A DNA stretch of 14,128 bases, taken from Chloroflexota bacterium (lineage in GTDB: Bacteria > Chloroflexota > Anaerolineae > Anaerolineales > DRMV01). Below, piece by piece: positions 1-5,602 of this stretch. Positions within the stretch are counted from its first letter, which is position 1. Every line of letters starts with the position of its first letter. The notes under the pieces were generated by a model. It saw only the letters and a program-made list of their open reading frames with translations. It was not told the DNA's origin and ran no database searches. The translations under genes and the position numbers were made by a program. The stretch is from the NCBI GenBank assembly GCA_013154225.1, contig JAADCW010000008.1:1-14128 (forward strand), read 5' to 3'.

Positions 1-486
1 CCGCCGCGCGGTTGGAAAGCCATCCCGTGGCGGTTGCCCATTTGGCTGTATCGCCTGGGTTTGGGCTTTTTGTTGGGCGAGCGTTTTCTCTTGCTCCATC
101 ATATTGGGCGTAAAAGCGGCAAGGTGCGGCAAGCCGTGCTGGAAGTGATGCGCAAAGAAACCGAGCCACTGGCCTACGTGGTGGGGTCGGGCTTTGGGGA
201 ACGCGCCCAATGGTTCCGCAATGTGATGCACACGCCCGAAGTGGTCATTCAGGTTGGCCGACGGCGTTATCGTGCTCGCGCGGAGCGCCTGCCTTACGAG
301 GAGGCTTTGGCGTGTTTTCGGCAGTATGCGCGTGAGCACCCCATCGCATTGCGGGAACTCTCCCGCTTATTGCACTCCCCTTACGATGGGAGCGAAGCCG
401 GCCTTGAAGCAATGGCGCACGCGGTGCCCGTGGTGCGGTTTCGGGTGACCCAGCGCTTGGGGGAAGATGGCGCAACTTCCACATAG
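1..486 (+). CDS. DUF385 / deazaflavin (F420)-dependent reductase-like protein, 5' truncated by window edge
   Basis: The frame is open from base 1 to a TAG at 484-486, so the true start lies outside the window; a TTG at 34 is only an internal codon. The visible 161 residues match the small beta-barrel DUF385 family (Ddn-like nitroreductases and F420H2-dependent quinone reductases). The signs are an N-terminal LPIWLYRLGLGFLLG segment, the family's basic GRKSGKVR motif, a SGFGERAQWFRN segment and a GRRRYRARAERL strand. Members bind deazaflavin F420 and reduce quinones or nitro compounds; the substrate here cannot be read. The partial C-terminus (SPYDGSEAG) is shared with the next gene at 563, which is clearly a paralogue. 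Family assignment is fairly secure; F420 use in this organism is inferred. Confidence 0.75.
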   Translation, partial: PPRGWKAIPWRLPIWLYRLGLGFLLGERFLLLHHIGRKSGKVRQAVLEVMRKETEPLAYVVGSGFGERAQWFRNVMHTPEVVIQVGRRRYRARAERLPYEEALACFRQYAREHPIALRELSRLLHSPYDGSEAGLEAMAHAVPVVRFRVTQRLGEDGATST

Positions 487-500
487 TGCCCTTGGGTGAC

Positions 501-529
501 TTGACTTTTGGCGCTCCAAGGCATATAAA
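501..529 (+). promoter_or_regulatory. Sigma70-type promoter for the DUF385 paralogue-aroH-pheA-DUF971 operon
   Basis: TTGACT at 501-506 and TATAAA at 524-529 are separated by 17 bases, close to the bacterial consensus. It sits in the 76-base gap between the two DUF385 genes, with transcription expected to start near 536 and the Shine-Dalgarno at 552-556. The 11-mer CTTGACTTTTG at the -35 also occurs at the dnaJ promoter (10881-10891), which supports both calls. Confidence 0.65.
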
Positions 530-562
530 AGGGGAATTGAAAAAACATTGTAGGAGTACGGC

Positions 563-1045
563 GTGGCAGCATCTGTGCAGTCGCAAGCCTCGCGCCGTAG
601 TGGGCAACGTTTGTTATGGCAGTTGCCGCTATGGGTTTATCGCTTGGGCTTGAATTGTTTATTGGGCGAATATCAATTGCTGTTGAGCCTTGTCGGGCAG
701 GAAGACGGCAAGGATTATCGCGCGTTGTTGGATATCATTGGCAAAGAACCTGACGGCTCGGCCTATTACGCCGTGGCCGCGCAAGACGAAAGCGCCGCGT
801 GGTATCGTGCCCTGATGGATCACCCCAAGGCCACCATTGTGATTGGCCGCCAGCAGTTGCAGGCTTTGGCCGCGCGTCTGCCCTTTGAGGAAGCCCTTTC
901 GTGGCTGAGGGGTTTCGCGTGGAGCCAGCCTGTGGCCTATCGGGCGTTGTTGCAAAAAGCACATTTGCCTTACGACGATTCCGAGGCCGGTTTGCAGGCC
1001 GCGGCACGGCGGCTGTTGGTGTTTAAGTTCAAAATTTTGCCCTAA
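563..1045 (+). CDS. Divergent DUF385 (F420-reductase-like) paralogue
   Basis: 160 residues from a GTG start, chosen because AGGAG at 552-556 lies 6 bases upstream. It aligns along its whole length with the preceding gene: LPLWVYRLGLNCLLGE, AAWYRALMDHP, LPFEEALSW and LPYDDSEAG all have counterparts. The family's basic GRKSGxxR motif, associated with F420 phosphate/tail binding, is replaced by GQEDGKDY, which turns a positive patch acidic. It may therefore bind another cofactor or none, or act as a partner of the first protein. The stop is 10 bases before aroH, so it is probably the first gene of the aromatic amino-acid operon. Family membership is well supported; enzymatic activity is doubtful. 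Confidence 0.7.
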   Translation: MAASVQSQASRRSGQRLLWQLPLWVYRLGLNCLLGEYQLLLSLVGQEDGKDYRALLDIIGKEPDGSAYYAVAAQDESAAWYRALMDHPKATIVIGRQQLQALAARLPFEEALSWLRGFAWSQPVAYRALLQKAHLPYDDSEAGLQAAARRLLVFKFKILP

Positions 1046-1055
1046 AGGAGCGACT

Positions 1056-1508
1056 ATGCCTTTGATGTGTCGGGGTGTGCGCGGCGCGGTGACCGTGCCG
1101 GCCAACACCCGAGAAGATATTTTGCGGGAAACCCGCCGCTTGCTGGCGCTGATGATTCACCTCAACGGCATCGAGGCCGAAGACGTGGCCAGCGCAATTT
1201 TGACCACCACCCCAGACCTCAACGCCGAGTTCCCGGCTTTGGCCGCGCGGCAGTTGGGCTGGTGGGATGTGCCCCTGCTCTGCGGGCACGAAATGAGTGT
1301 GCCGCATCAGATGCCGCGGGTGGTGCGGATTTTGGTCCATTGGAACACCACCAAAACCCAGAAAGAAATCATCCACGTCTATTTGGGCGAAGCCGCCAAA
1401 CTACGGCCTGACCAAATCCATTTGCAGACCGTGGACTGGGACGATCTGGAAGCGTGGATCGCAACCCAATTGGCCGCGTTCCAACGTCGGAAGGAGCAGG
1501 AAAAATGA
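1056..1508 (+). CDS. aroH: Chorismate mutase, AroH class (monofunctional)
   Basis: This enzyme rearranges chorismate to prephenate, the branch step to phenylalanine and tyrosine. The 150-residue protein matches the trimeric AroH fold of Bacillus subtilis rather than the helical AroQ type. The N-terminus reads RGVRGAVTV, followed by TTPDLNAEFPA, CGHEM and HVYLGEAAKLRPD. The expected active-site residues are all present: R9, C76, E79, R91 and Y109 (B. subtilis R7, C75, E78, R90, Y108). An ATG at 1056 with AAAGGAG at 1044-1050 sets the start; an ATG at 1065 is possible but further from the ribosome site. The family core is followed by a C-terminal extension of about 30 residues. Its TGA overlaps the pheA ATG, so translation is probably coupled. 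Confidence 0.95.
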   Translation: MPLMCRGVRGAVTVPANTREDILRETRRLLALMIHLNGIEAEDVASAILTTTPDLNAEFPALAARQLGWWDVPLLCGHEMSVPHQMPRVVRILVHWNTTKTQKEIIHVYLGEAAKLRPDQIHLQTVDWDDLEAWIATQLAAFQRRKEQEK

Positions 1509-2347
1509 CCACCGTCGCGTTTCAAGGGGAGCATGGAGCGTATTCCGAAGAGGCCATTCGCCAGCATTTTGGTGCTGAGGTGCAAACCTTGCCCTGCCGC
1601 ACTTTTGAGGAAATTTTCACCGCGGTGGAAGAAGGCCGGGCAGATTTTGGCGTGCTCCCTGTAGAAAACGCGGTTGCTGGTTCCATCAACAAAGCCTACG
1701 ACCTGCTTTTGGAACACGACCTGCGGGTGAGCGGCGAAATTTACCTTTCGGTGCGGCATCACCTCATGGCTCCCAAGGGCACCCGCATGGAAGACATCCG
1801 CCGGGTGCGCTCTCACCCCCAGGCATTGGCGCAGTGCGAAGACTATTTAGCCCGCCACGGTTGGCACCCTGAACCGTGGTACGATACTGCAGGCAGCGCC
1901 AAGGATTTGGCCGCTGATCCTCAGCCTGGCGTGGCGGCTTTGGCCAGCCGTTTGGCCGCTGAAATCTATGGCCTGGAGATTCTGGATTCGGATGTGCAGG
2001 ATTTACCCTGGAACATCACCCGCTTCTTCGTCATTGGCCATCAAGAAGCACCCCTGAGCCCGCATTCCAAAACATCGCTGGTTTTTGCCGTGCCGCACCG
2101 CCCAGGCGCACTGAACCGTTGTTTGGATGAGTTTGCCCGCCGTGGCCTCAACCTGACCAAACTCGAGAGCCGCCCTCGCCGCAACCGCCCTTGGCAATAT
2201 GTGTTTTATTTGGACTTTGAAGGCCATTGGCAAGATCCAGTGTGCCAGGAAGCCCTGGTGGGCTTGCTTTCGCGAGCGGCTTTTGTTAAACTGCTGGGGT
2301 CTTACCCTGCCGCACAAGAGCAAACCGCGGACGAAACAGCGTCTTAG
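1505..2347 (+). CDS. pheA: Prephenate dehydratase with regulatory ACT domain
   Basis: Converts prephenate to phenylpyruvate, the step after AroH in phenylalanine synthesis. The 280-residue protein has the normal two-part layout. The catalytic domain (about 1-180) shows VAFQGEHGAYSE, PVENAVAGSI and the TRF motif (172-174) needed for activity. The ACT domain (about 189-265) carries GALN (201-204, for the usual GALV) and an intact ESRP (221-224), the two phenylalanine-binding motifs, so feedback inhibition is expected. The start is the ATG in ATGA overlapping the aroH stop, with AGGAG at 1492-1496; an upstream GTG at 1454 lies inside aroH and is less likely. AroH and PheA are separate proteins here, unlike the fused enterobacterial P-protein. 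Confidence 0.95.
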   Translation: MTTVAFQGEHGAYSEEAIRQHFGAEVQTLPCRTFEEIFTAVEEGRADFGVLPVENAVAGSINKAYDLLLEHDLRVSGEIYLSVRHHLMAPKGTRMEDIRRVRSHPQALAQCEDYLARHGWHPEPWYDTAGSAKDLAADPQPGVAALASRLAAEIYGLEILDSDVQDLPWNITRFFVIGHQEAPLSPHSKTSLVFAVPHRPGALNRCLDEFARRGLNLTKLESRPRRNRPWQYVFYLDFEGHWQDPVCQEALVGLLSRAAFVKLLGSYPAAQEQTADETAS

Positions 2348-2368
2348 CCTTGAAAATCGGAGCGTGTT

Positions 2369-2815
2369 ATGACCACGATGCCCAAACCAACCAGTATTAC
2401 TGCCGACCGCAAAAAAGCCGAACTGACCATTGTGTGGGAAGACGGTCACGAGAGTGTATATTCCTTTTCGCTGTTGCGCCACGCGTGCCCGTGTGCAGAG
2501 TGCGCGGGCGGCCACGAAAACATGCGCCGCGACCCCGATCCGGTGGTTTTCTACCTGCCCACCGAAGATTCACCGCGCACCCACATCAAAGCCATTGACC
2601 CTGTGGGCAACTACGGCATCAACATCATTTGGGAAGATGGCCATCATTATGGCATTTACAACTGGGGCTATTTGCGCAAATTGTGCCCCTGCGAAGTTTG
2701 CCAGCGGGAGCGCGAAGCCAAGGGCCTGGTGCCGGATGAGGAAACCATTGCCCGAGAAATTGAACGGCGTATGAATCCGCCCAAGCCGCAGCTCAAGATG
2801 GAATTCAAACTTTAG
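2369..2815 (+). CDS. DUF971 (GBBH-like) domain protein with paired CPCxxC motifs
   Basis: 148 residues; ATG preceded by GGAG at 2359-2362. It matches DUF971, the domain found alone, at the N-terminus of gamma-butyrobetaine hydroxylase and fused to Mrp/ApbC iron-sulfur carriers; its own function is unknown. Two similar halves are visible: WEDGH (23-27) with LRHACPCAEC (C40, C42, C45), and WEDGH (89-93 region) with LRKLCPCEVC (C106, C108, C111). The six cysteines could bind zinc or iron-sulfur, but this is inference. The tail (about 115-148) is charged and helical. It lies 21 bases after pheA on the same strand and ends at the terminator at 2855, so it is probably the last gene of that operon; a role in aromatic synthesis is not implied. 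Confidence 0.8.
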   Translation: MTTMPKPTSITADRKKAELTIVWEDGHESVYSFSLLRHACPCAECAGGHENMRRDPDPVVFYLPTEDSPRTHIKAIDPVGNYGINIIWEDGHHYGIYNWGYLRKLCPCEVCQREREAKGLVPDEETIAREIERRMNPPKPQLKMEFKL

Positions 2816-2854
2816 CCTGAGGCGCAAACGAGACGCAAACGGGGTTAAAAAACA

Positions 2855-2887
2855 ACCAGGCGTTTGCTTTACGAGCAAGCGCCTGGT
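2855..2887. terminator. Bidirectional rho-independent terminator between convergent DUF971 and fmdB genes
   Basis: A 14-bp stem (2855-2868 with 2874-2887, one T:G wobble) closes a 5-base loop. Toward the plus side it is followed by GCTGTTTT; toward the minus side it runs into TTGTTTTTTAA. It sits between two converging genes, so it can end transcription both ways. Confidence 0.85.
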
Positions 2888-2905
2888 GCTGTTTTGAAGC
2901 CGTAA

Positions 2906-3220
2906 TCATTGCGTCGCGGAAGCCTTGGCCGGTGTGGCCTCTTTTTTGGAAGAGGATGCGCTCGAAGCGCTCGCAGAGGTTTCGCTTTTGGCCGTGTTGG
3001 AGGAGGTTTTCTTGGTGCTGGTGTGGCTGTGATTCCCTTTTCGGCCATGATCAGTAACGTAAAACCCACTGCCTTTGAATACAATGGCAGGCGGCCGAAA
3101 GACGCGCGTCACTTCGCGATGCCCATTGGGGCATTGCACTTGGCTCAAATCATCTTGAAAACTATATCGGCGGGTGAAAACCACGCCGCATTTTTCACAG
3201 CGAAAGGTATATGCAGGCAT
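2906..3220 (-). CDS. FmdB/CxxC zinc-ribbon regulatory-type protein
   Basis: 104 residues beginning MPAYTFRCEKCG. The ATG at 3220 is chosen over one at 3244 because GGAGGAG (3226-3232) lies 5 bases upstream of it, while the outer ATG has no ribosome site. The N-terminus is the FmdB zinc ribbon (C8, C11, C30), with the usual fourth cysteine replaced by H34 in CPNGH. It is followed by the family signature PPAIVFKGSGFYVTDH. The last 45 residues are a low-complexity Ser/Lys/Thr/Ala tail typical of FmdB proteins. FmdB was named as a putative regulator of formamidase, but the biochemical role of most members is unknown. It lies downstream of hsp20 on the same strand, beyond a hairpin, and may be partly co-transcribed with it. 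Confidence 0.85.
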   Translation of the reverse strand: MPAYTFRCEKCGVVFTRRYSFQDDLSQVQCPNGHREVTRVFRPPAIVFKGSGFYVTDHGRKGNHSHTSTKKTSSNTAKSETSASASSASSSKKEATPAKASATQ

Positions 3221-3225
3221 GGGAA

Positions 3226-3232
3226 CTCCTCC
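3226..3232 (-). promoter_or_regulatory. Shine-Dalgarno that fixes the fmdB-type start
   Basis: GGAGGAG on the minus strand, 5 bases before the ATG at 3220. It would lie inside the coding region if the outer ATG at 3244 were used, so it argues for the shorter protein. Confidence 0.7.
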
Positions 3233-3258
3233 CTGGCCGGGCATGGAGGGCTAAGTGA

Positions 3259-3287
3259 AAGCCGGGGAGGGTGAGGCTCCCCGGCTT
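3259..3287 (-). terminator. Hairpin between hsp20 and the fmdB-type gene (partial terminator or stabiliser)
   Basis: A perfect 11-bp GC-rich stem (3259-3269 with 3277-3287) has a 7-base loop. On the minus strand it is followed only by TTTCACTT, a poor U tract. It may end a share of the hsp20 transcripts or protect the mRNA 3' end. Confidence 0.5.
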
Positions 3288-3309
3288 GAAGCCCGGCTGC
3301 GGAATTGGG

Positions 3310-3762
3310 CTATTTCTTCGCCTTCACCTCGATGGTCTTCGGACGCACCTCTTCGGCCTTGGGCAAGGTCAGGGTCAGCACGCCGTTTTCAAATTCGGCT
3401 TTCGCCTTGTCGGCCACCACAGGCACCGGAAGGGGTACCGACCGGGAGAACGTGCCGTAGCGGCGTTCGCGGATCAGGTAGGTGGCGTCTTTCACCTCTT
3501 CCTCTTCTTTGATTTCACCGCGAATGGTCAGCACGTCGCCGCTGACGGTAATGTGGAGGTCTTCCGGCTTCACGCCCGGGATGGTGGCCTTGACCACGAC
3601 CTCATCGTTGGTTTGGTACATGTCAATCTGCGGCACCAAGGCCAAGCCCTCGCCCGCATTCAACGACAGCGGACGGGTGAAGGCTTCATCCAAGAGGCGA
3701 TCCATGGCTTCCCGCAGCGAAATCATTTCGCGGAAAGGATCCCACCGTACCAGTTCGGCCAT
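3310..3762 (-). CDS. hsp20: Small heat-shock protein, Hsp20/alpha-crystallin family
   Basis: An ATP-independent holdase that keeps unfolding proteins soluble for DnaK/ClpB. The 150-residue protein opens with MAELVRWDPFREM, typical of bacterial Hsp20. It carries the alpha-crystallin domain (about 43-136; IPGVKPEDLHITV, then GVLTLTLPK at 127-135) and ends with the IEV (144-146) form of the I-x-I/V tail motif used in oligomer assembly. The ATG at 3762 has an extended ribosome site, AAGGAGGTGA (3766-3775), suggesting strong expression. A promoter lies at 3852-3880 and a perfect inverted repeat at 3779-3806 lies in the leader. No CIRCE (TTAGCACTC-N9-GAGTGCTAA) element is seen. Confidence 0.95.
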   Translation of the reverse strand: MAELVRWDPFREMISLREAMDRLLDEAFTRPLSLNAGEGLALVPQIDMYQTNDEVVVKATIPGVKPEDLHITVSGDVLTIRGEIKEEEEVKDATYLIRERRYGTFSRSVPLPVPVVADKAKAEFENGVLTLTLPKAEEVRPKTIEVKAKK

Positions 3763-3778
3763 AGTTCACCTCCTTTTA

Positions 3779-3806
3779 TCCGCACCTGGGTATGCCTTGG
3801 TGCGGA
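3779..3806 (-). promoter_or_regulatory. Perfect inverted repeat in the hsp20 leader
   Basis: TCCGCACC (3779-3786) and GGTGCGGA (3799-3806) are exact inverted copies around 12 bases. They end 3 bases from the strong hsp20 Shine-Dalgarno. As RNA this is an 8-bp GC-rich hairpin about 40 bases after the predicted transcription start; as DNA it could be a repressor site. It matches neither CIRCE nor HAIR. Its role is inferred from position. Confidence 0.55.
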
Positions 3807-3851
3807 GGATGTCGTTGCTTTGCATTTGCTTCACTTTTTTAATACCGCCGA

Positions 3852-3880
3852 AATATAAGAAGAATACAAGCAAAAGATAA
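3852..3880 (-). promoter_or_regulatory. Probable promoter of hsp20
   Basis: On the minus strand TTATCT (3875-3880) and TATATT (3852-3857) are 17 bases apart in an AT-rich stretch. The -35 matches only three of six consensus bases and the -10 five of six. The leader would be about 80 bases long. No sigma32-type sequence was found. Confidence 0.45.
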
Positions 3881-3946
3881 GCATTTTGTTAAAGGTTTGC
3901 AGGTTGGGGTGTTGCCAAAATCCAGGCGCAAACGCGGCTAATCAAA

Positions 3947-3971
3947 AAGCGCCCTGCTCAGCAGGGCGCTT
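3947..3971 (-). terminator. Rho-independent terminator of the seven-gene signalling operon
   Basis: An 11-bp perfect stem (3947-3957 with 3961-3971) closes a 3-base loop. On the minus strand it is followed by TTTTTGATT (T's from 3948 to 3944 side). It lies 20 bases after the response-regulator stop and closes the operon. Confidence 0.85.
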
Positions 3972-3990
3972 GGGTGGCGGTTTCGGCCGT

Positions 3991-4821
3991 TTAGGCTTTT
4001 TCGTCGGCATCTGATTTTTCGGCCGCGGCTTTTTCAGTTTGGCGTTCCTTTTCTTCTTTTTCCTGTGCTTCCTGTTGCGCTTTGTATTTTTCCGCGTTTT
4101 TCTTGTTGCGCCGAAAATCTACAAAACGGTAACCCACCCCGCGCTCGGTGAGGATGTATTTGGGGTGCGAAGGGTCTTCTTCGATTTTTTGGCGGAGGTA
4201 GTTGATGTAAAGGCGAACGTAGTGGTATTCATCGCGGTATTCATAGCCCCACACGCGGGTGAGAAGTTGCTCGTAGGTCATGACCCAACCCGCGTTTTGC
4301 ACCAGGTGATAGAGCAGGCGATATTCGGTGGGGCGGAGTTTCACCAGTTTGCCGTCCACCCACACTTCTCGGCGGTCAAAGTCAATTTTGAGGCGGTCGT
4401 CCACCTCGACCACGCCGTGCAAAGAACCGCGCACCGATTGGGTCCGGCGCAAAACAGCTTTGATGCGGCTCACCAATTCGCGGGTGCTGAAAGGTTTGGT
4501 GATGTAGTCGTCTGCGCCCAGTTCCAGACCCCGCACAATGTCTTCCTCTTCCCCTTTGGCGGTGAGCATGATGACCGGCACGTCGCTGATCTCGCGCAGC
4601 ATCCGCAGGACTTCGAAGCCATCCAGGTCGGGCATCATGACGTCCAACAGCACCAAATCAGGGAAGGATTGTCTCACCTGATCCAAGGCTTCGCGACCGT
4701 TTGCGGCTTCGATGACCTCAAACCCATCATATTCCAGGTTGAGGCGAATGAAGCGCCGCATACGGTCTTCATCGTCAACAATAAGAATTCGGGGAGGGCG
4801 TTCCTGTTTTTCGGGGGGCAT
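3991..4821 (-). CDS. OmpR/PhoB-family response regulator (no adjacent histidine kinase)
   Basis: A two-component transcription factor of 276 residues. The receiver domain (about 10-128) keeps the acidic pocket D16/D17, the phospho-acceptor D60 in LLDVMMPDLDG, T87 and K109. The winged-helix output domain (about 138-233) shows LRPTEYRLLYHL, RVWGYEY, VRLYINYLRQKIE and RGVGYRF. A 40-residue tail rich in Lys, Glu, Ala and Gln (about 236-276) extends beyond the normal family end. The ATG at 4821 has AAGGA (4829-4833) 7 bases upstream; earlier in-frame starts would overlap the preceding gene. It is the last gene of the operon and sits 16 bases after its neighbour. No sensor kinase is present in the window, so its phosphodonor is unknown; cross-talk from the Ser/Thr kinase is speculative. 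Confidence 0.93.
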   Translation of the reverse strand: MPPEKQERPPRILIVDDEDRMRRFIRLNLEYDGFEVIEAANGREALDQVRQSFPDLVLLDVMMPDLDGFEVLRMLREISDVPVIMLTAKGEEEDIVRGLELGADDYITKPFSTRELVSRIKAVLRRTQSVRGSLHGVVEVDDRLKIDFDRREVWVDGKLVKLRPTEYRLLYHLVQNAGWVMTYEQLLTRVWGYEYRDEYHYVRLYINYLRQKIEEDPSHPKYILTERGVGYRFVDFRRNKKNAEKYKAQQEAQEKEEKERQTEKAAAEKSDADEKA

Positions 4822-4837
4822 GGTGCGTTCCTTTGGG

Positions 4838-5080
4838 TTAGTCGCGTACAAAGCCGATGATGTCCTCGTCTTCGGCGCTGGGCATGACCTCAATGAGGGT
4901 CACACGGCTTACGGGGATAATAATGGTGGTGACTTCGGGTTCCAGGTAGTGAATATCTTTGCCATCCCGCCGACGGGGATTGCGGATGACCAGCATGGTG
5001 TCTTGCGGCGAAGGCAATTCGTCGGCTTCGCCTGCGATGGGTTCTTCGTTAGGGATGTGGAGCAACAGCGTAATAGCCAT
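4838..5080 (-). CDS. Conserved-looking 80-residue protein of unknown function
   Basis: I do not recognise a named domain. The 80-residue protein starts MAITLLLHIPNEEPIAGE and looks mostly beta-stranded: an N-terminal strand, a central RNPRRRDGKDIHYLE segment, a hydrophobic VTTIIIPVSRVTLIEV strand pair and an acidic end (SAEDEDIIGFVRD). The pattern suggests a small SH3/Sm-like barrel, but that is inference. The ATG at 5080 has GGAG about 10 bases upstream. It lies 24 bases after the FHA gene and 16 before the response regulator, so it is translated as part of the operon. No signal peptide, membrane segment or cysteine is visible, so it should be cytoplasmic. Confidence 0.75.
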   Translation of the reverse strand: MAITLLLHIPNEEPIAGEADELPSPQDTMLVIRNPRRRDGKDIHYLEPEVTTIIIPVSRVTLIEVMPSAEDEDIIGFVRD

Positions 5081-5104
5081 AGATTTGCTTCTCCGCGGGT
5101 GGAA

Positions 5105-5602
5105 TTAGGTTTGGATGAGCACTTGGAAGAAGAGTTTTCCCAGCGCGACCATATCGCCGTGCTGGAGGGTGTGAGGGGTGTTGGGCAAAATTTTGACACC
5201 GTTGACCCGGGTGCCGTTGGAGGAACCCAGGTCGGTGATGGTCACACGCCCATCGGGATAGACCCGAATGGCAGCGTGCAGGCGTGAAACGCCCTGTTCG
5301 TAAGCGTGATAGGGCGTGAGGTCCAGGTCGGGAAGCACGGCTTGGCCTTCGGCGCGGCGCCCCAGGGTCCATTCTGACGCGCCTTCCAAAAAGAGGCGTT
5401 GGCCGCTTTCGACCAGGTAGAGCGCGACGCGCAGCGGCGCTTTTCCGGGCTGAGCCTCGTCGGTTTGCAGCGCCCAAGACGATTGCGAGCCTTTGCCCAG
5501 GTTTTGGGTGGTTGAGGGACGGGTGTAAAGCGGCGCGCCGCATTCGCTGCAGTAGAGCGCGCCCTCAAATTCTTCGTGTTGACAAACGGGACAGCGAATC
5601 AT
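5105..5602 (-). CDS. Zinc-ribbon FHA-domain phosphopeptide-binding protein
   Basis: 165 residues. An N-terminal zinc ribbon (C4, C7, C18, C21; MIRCPVCQ and YCSECG) is joined by a linker of about 35 residues to a FHA domain (about 58-163). The key FHA residues are present: GR (81-82), SRLH (106-109, with the phosphate-contacting Ser and the structural His), SSNGT (127-131) and GD (149-150). FHA domains bind phosphothreonine, so this is the likely reader of the operon's kinase. Its ATG overlaps the TGA of the preceding J-VWA gene by 4 bases, with only a weak ribosome site, which points to translational coupling and matched production. It is probably a cytoplasmic adaptor rather than an enzyme. 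Confidence 0.9.
   Translation of the reverse strand: MIRCPVCQHEEFEGALYCSECGAPLYTRPSTTQNLGKGSQSSWALQTDEAQPGKAPLRVALYLVESGQRLFLEGASEWTLGRRAEGQAVLPDLDLTPYHAYEQGVSRLHAAIRVYPDGRVTITDLGSSNGTRVNGVKILPNTPHTLQHGDMVALGKLFFQVLIQT

Noticed and set aside
1454..1504. Upstream GTG start for pheA
   Set aside because: It lies within aroH, adds residues unlike the family, and the ATG at 1505 has a well-spaced AGGAG.
3220..3244. Longer fmdB-type start at 3244
   Set aside because: No ribosome site before it, and the strong GGAGGAG would fall inside the gene; homologous proteins begin MPxYxxRC.
2821..3934. GGCGCAAACG repeated at 2821-2830 and 3925-3934, near two terminators
   Set aside because: Only ten bases shared, no further repeat structure around either copy; probably chance.
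3763..3990. CIRCE, HAIR or sigma32 elements for hsp20
   Set aside because: None matches; the inverted repeat found there has a different sequence and spacing.
4039..4860. Long open frame opposite the response regulator
   Set aside because: Shadow of a GC-rich gene; the opposite strand carries clear receiver and winged-helix motifs. The same applies to other long antisense frames (e.g. 12387-13208 opposite htrA).
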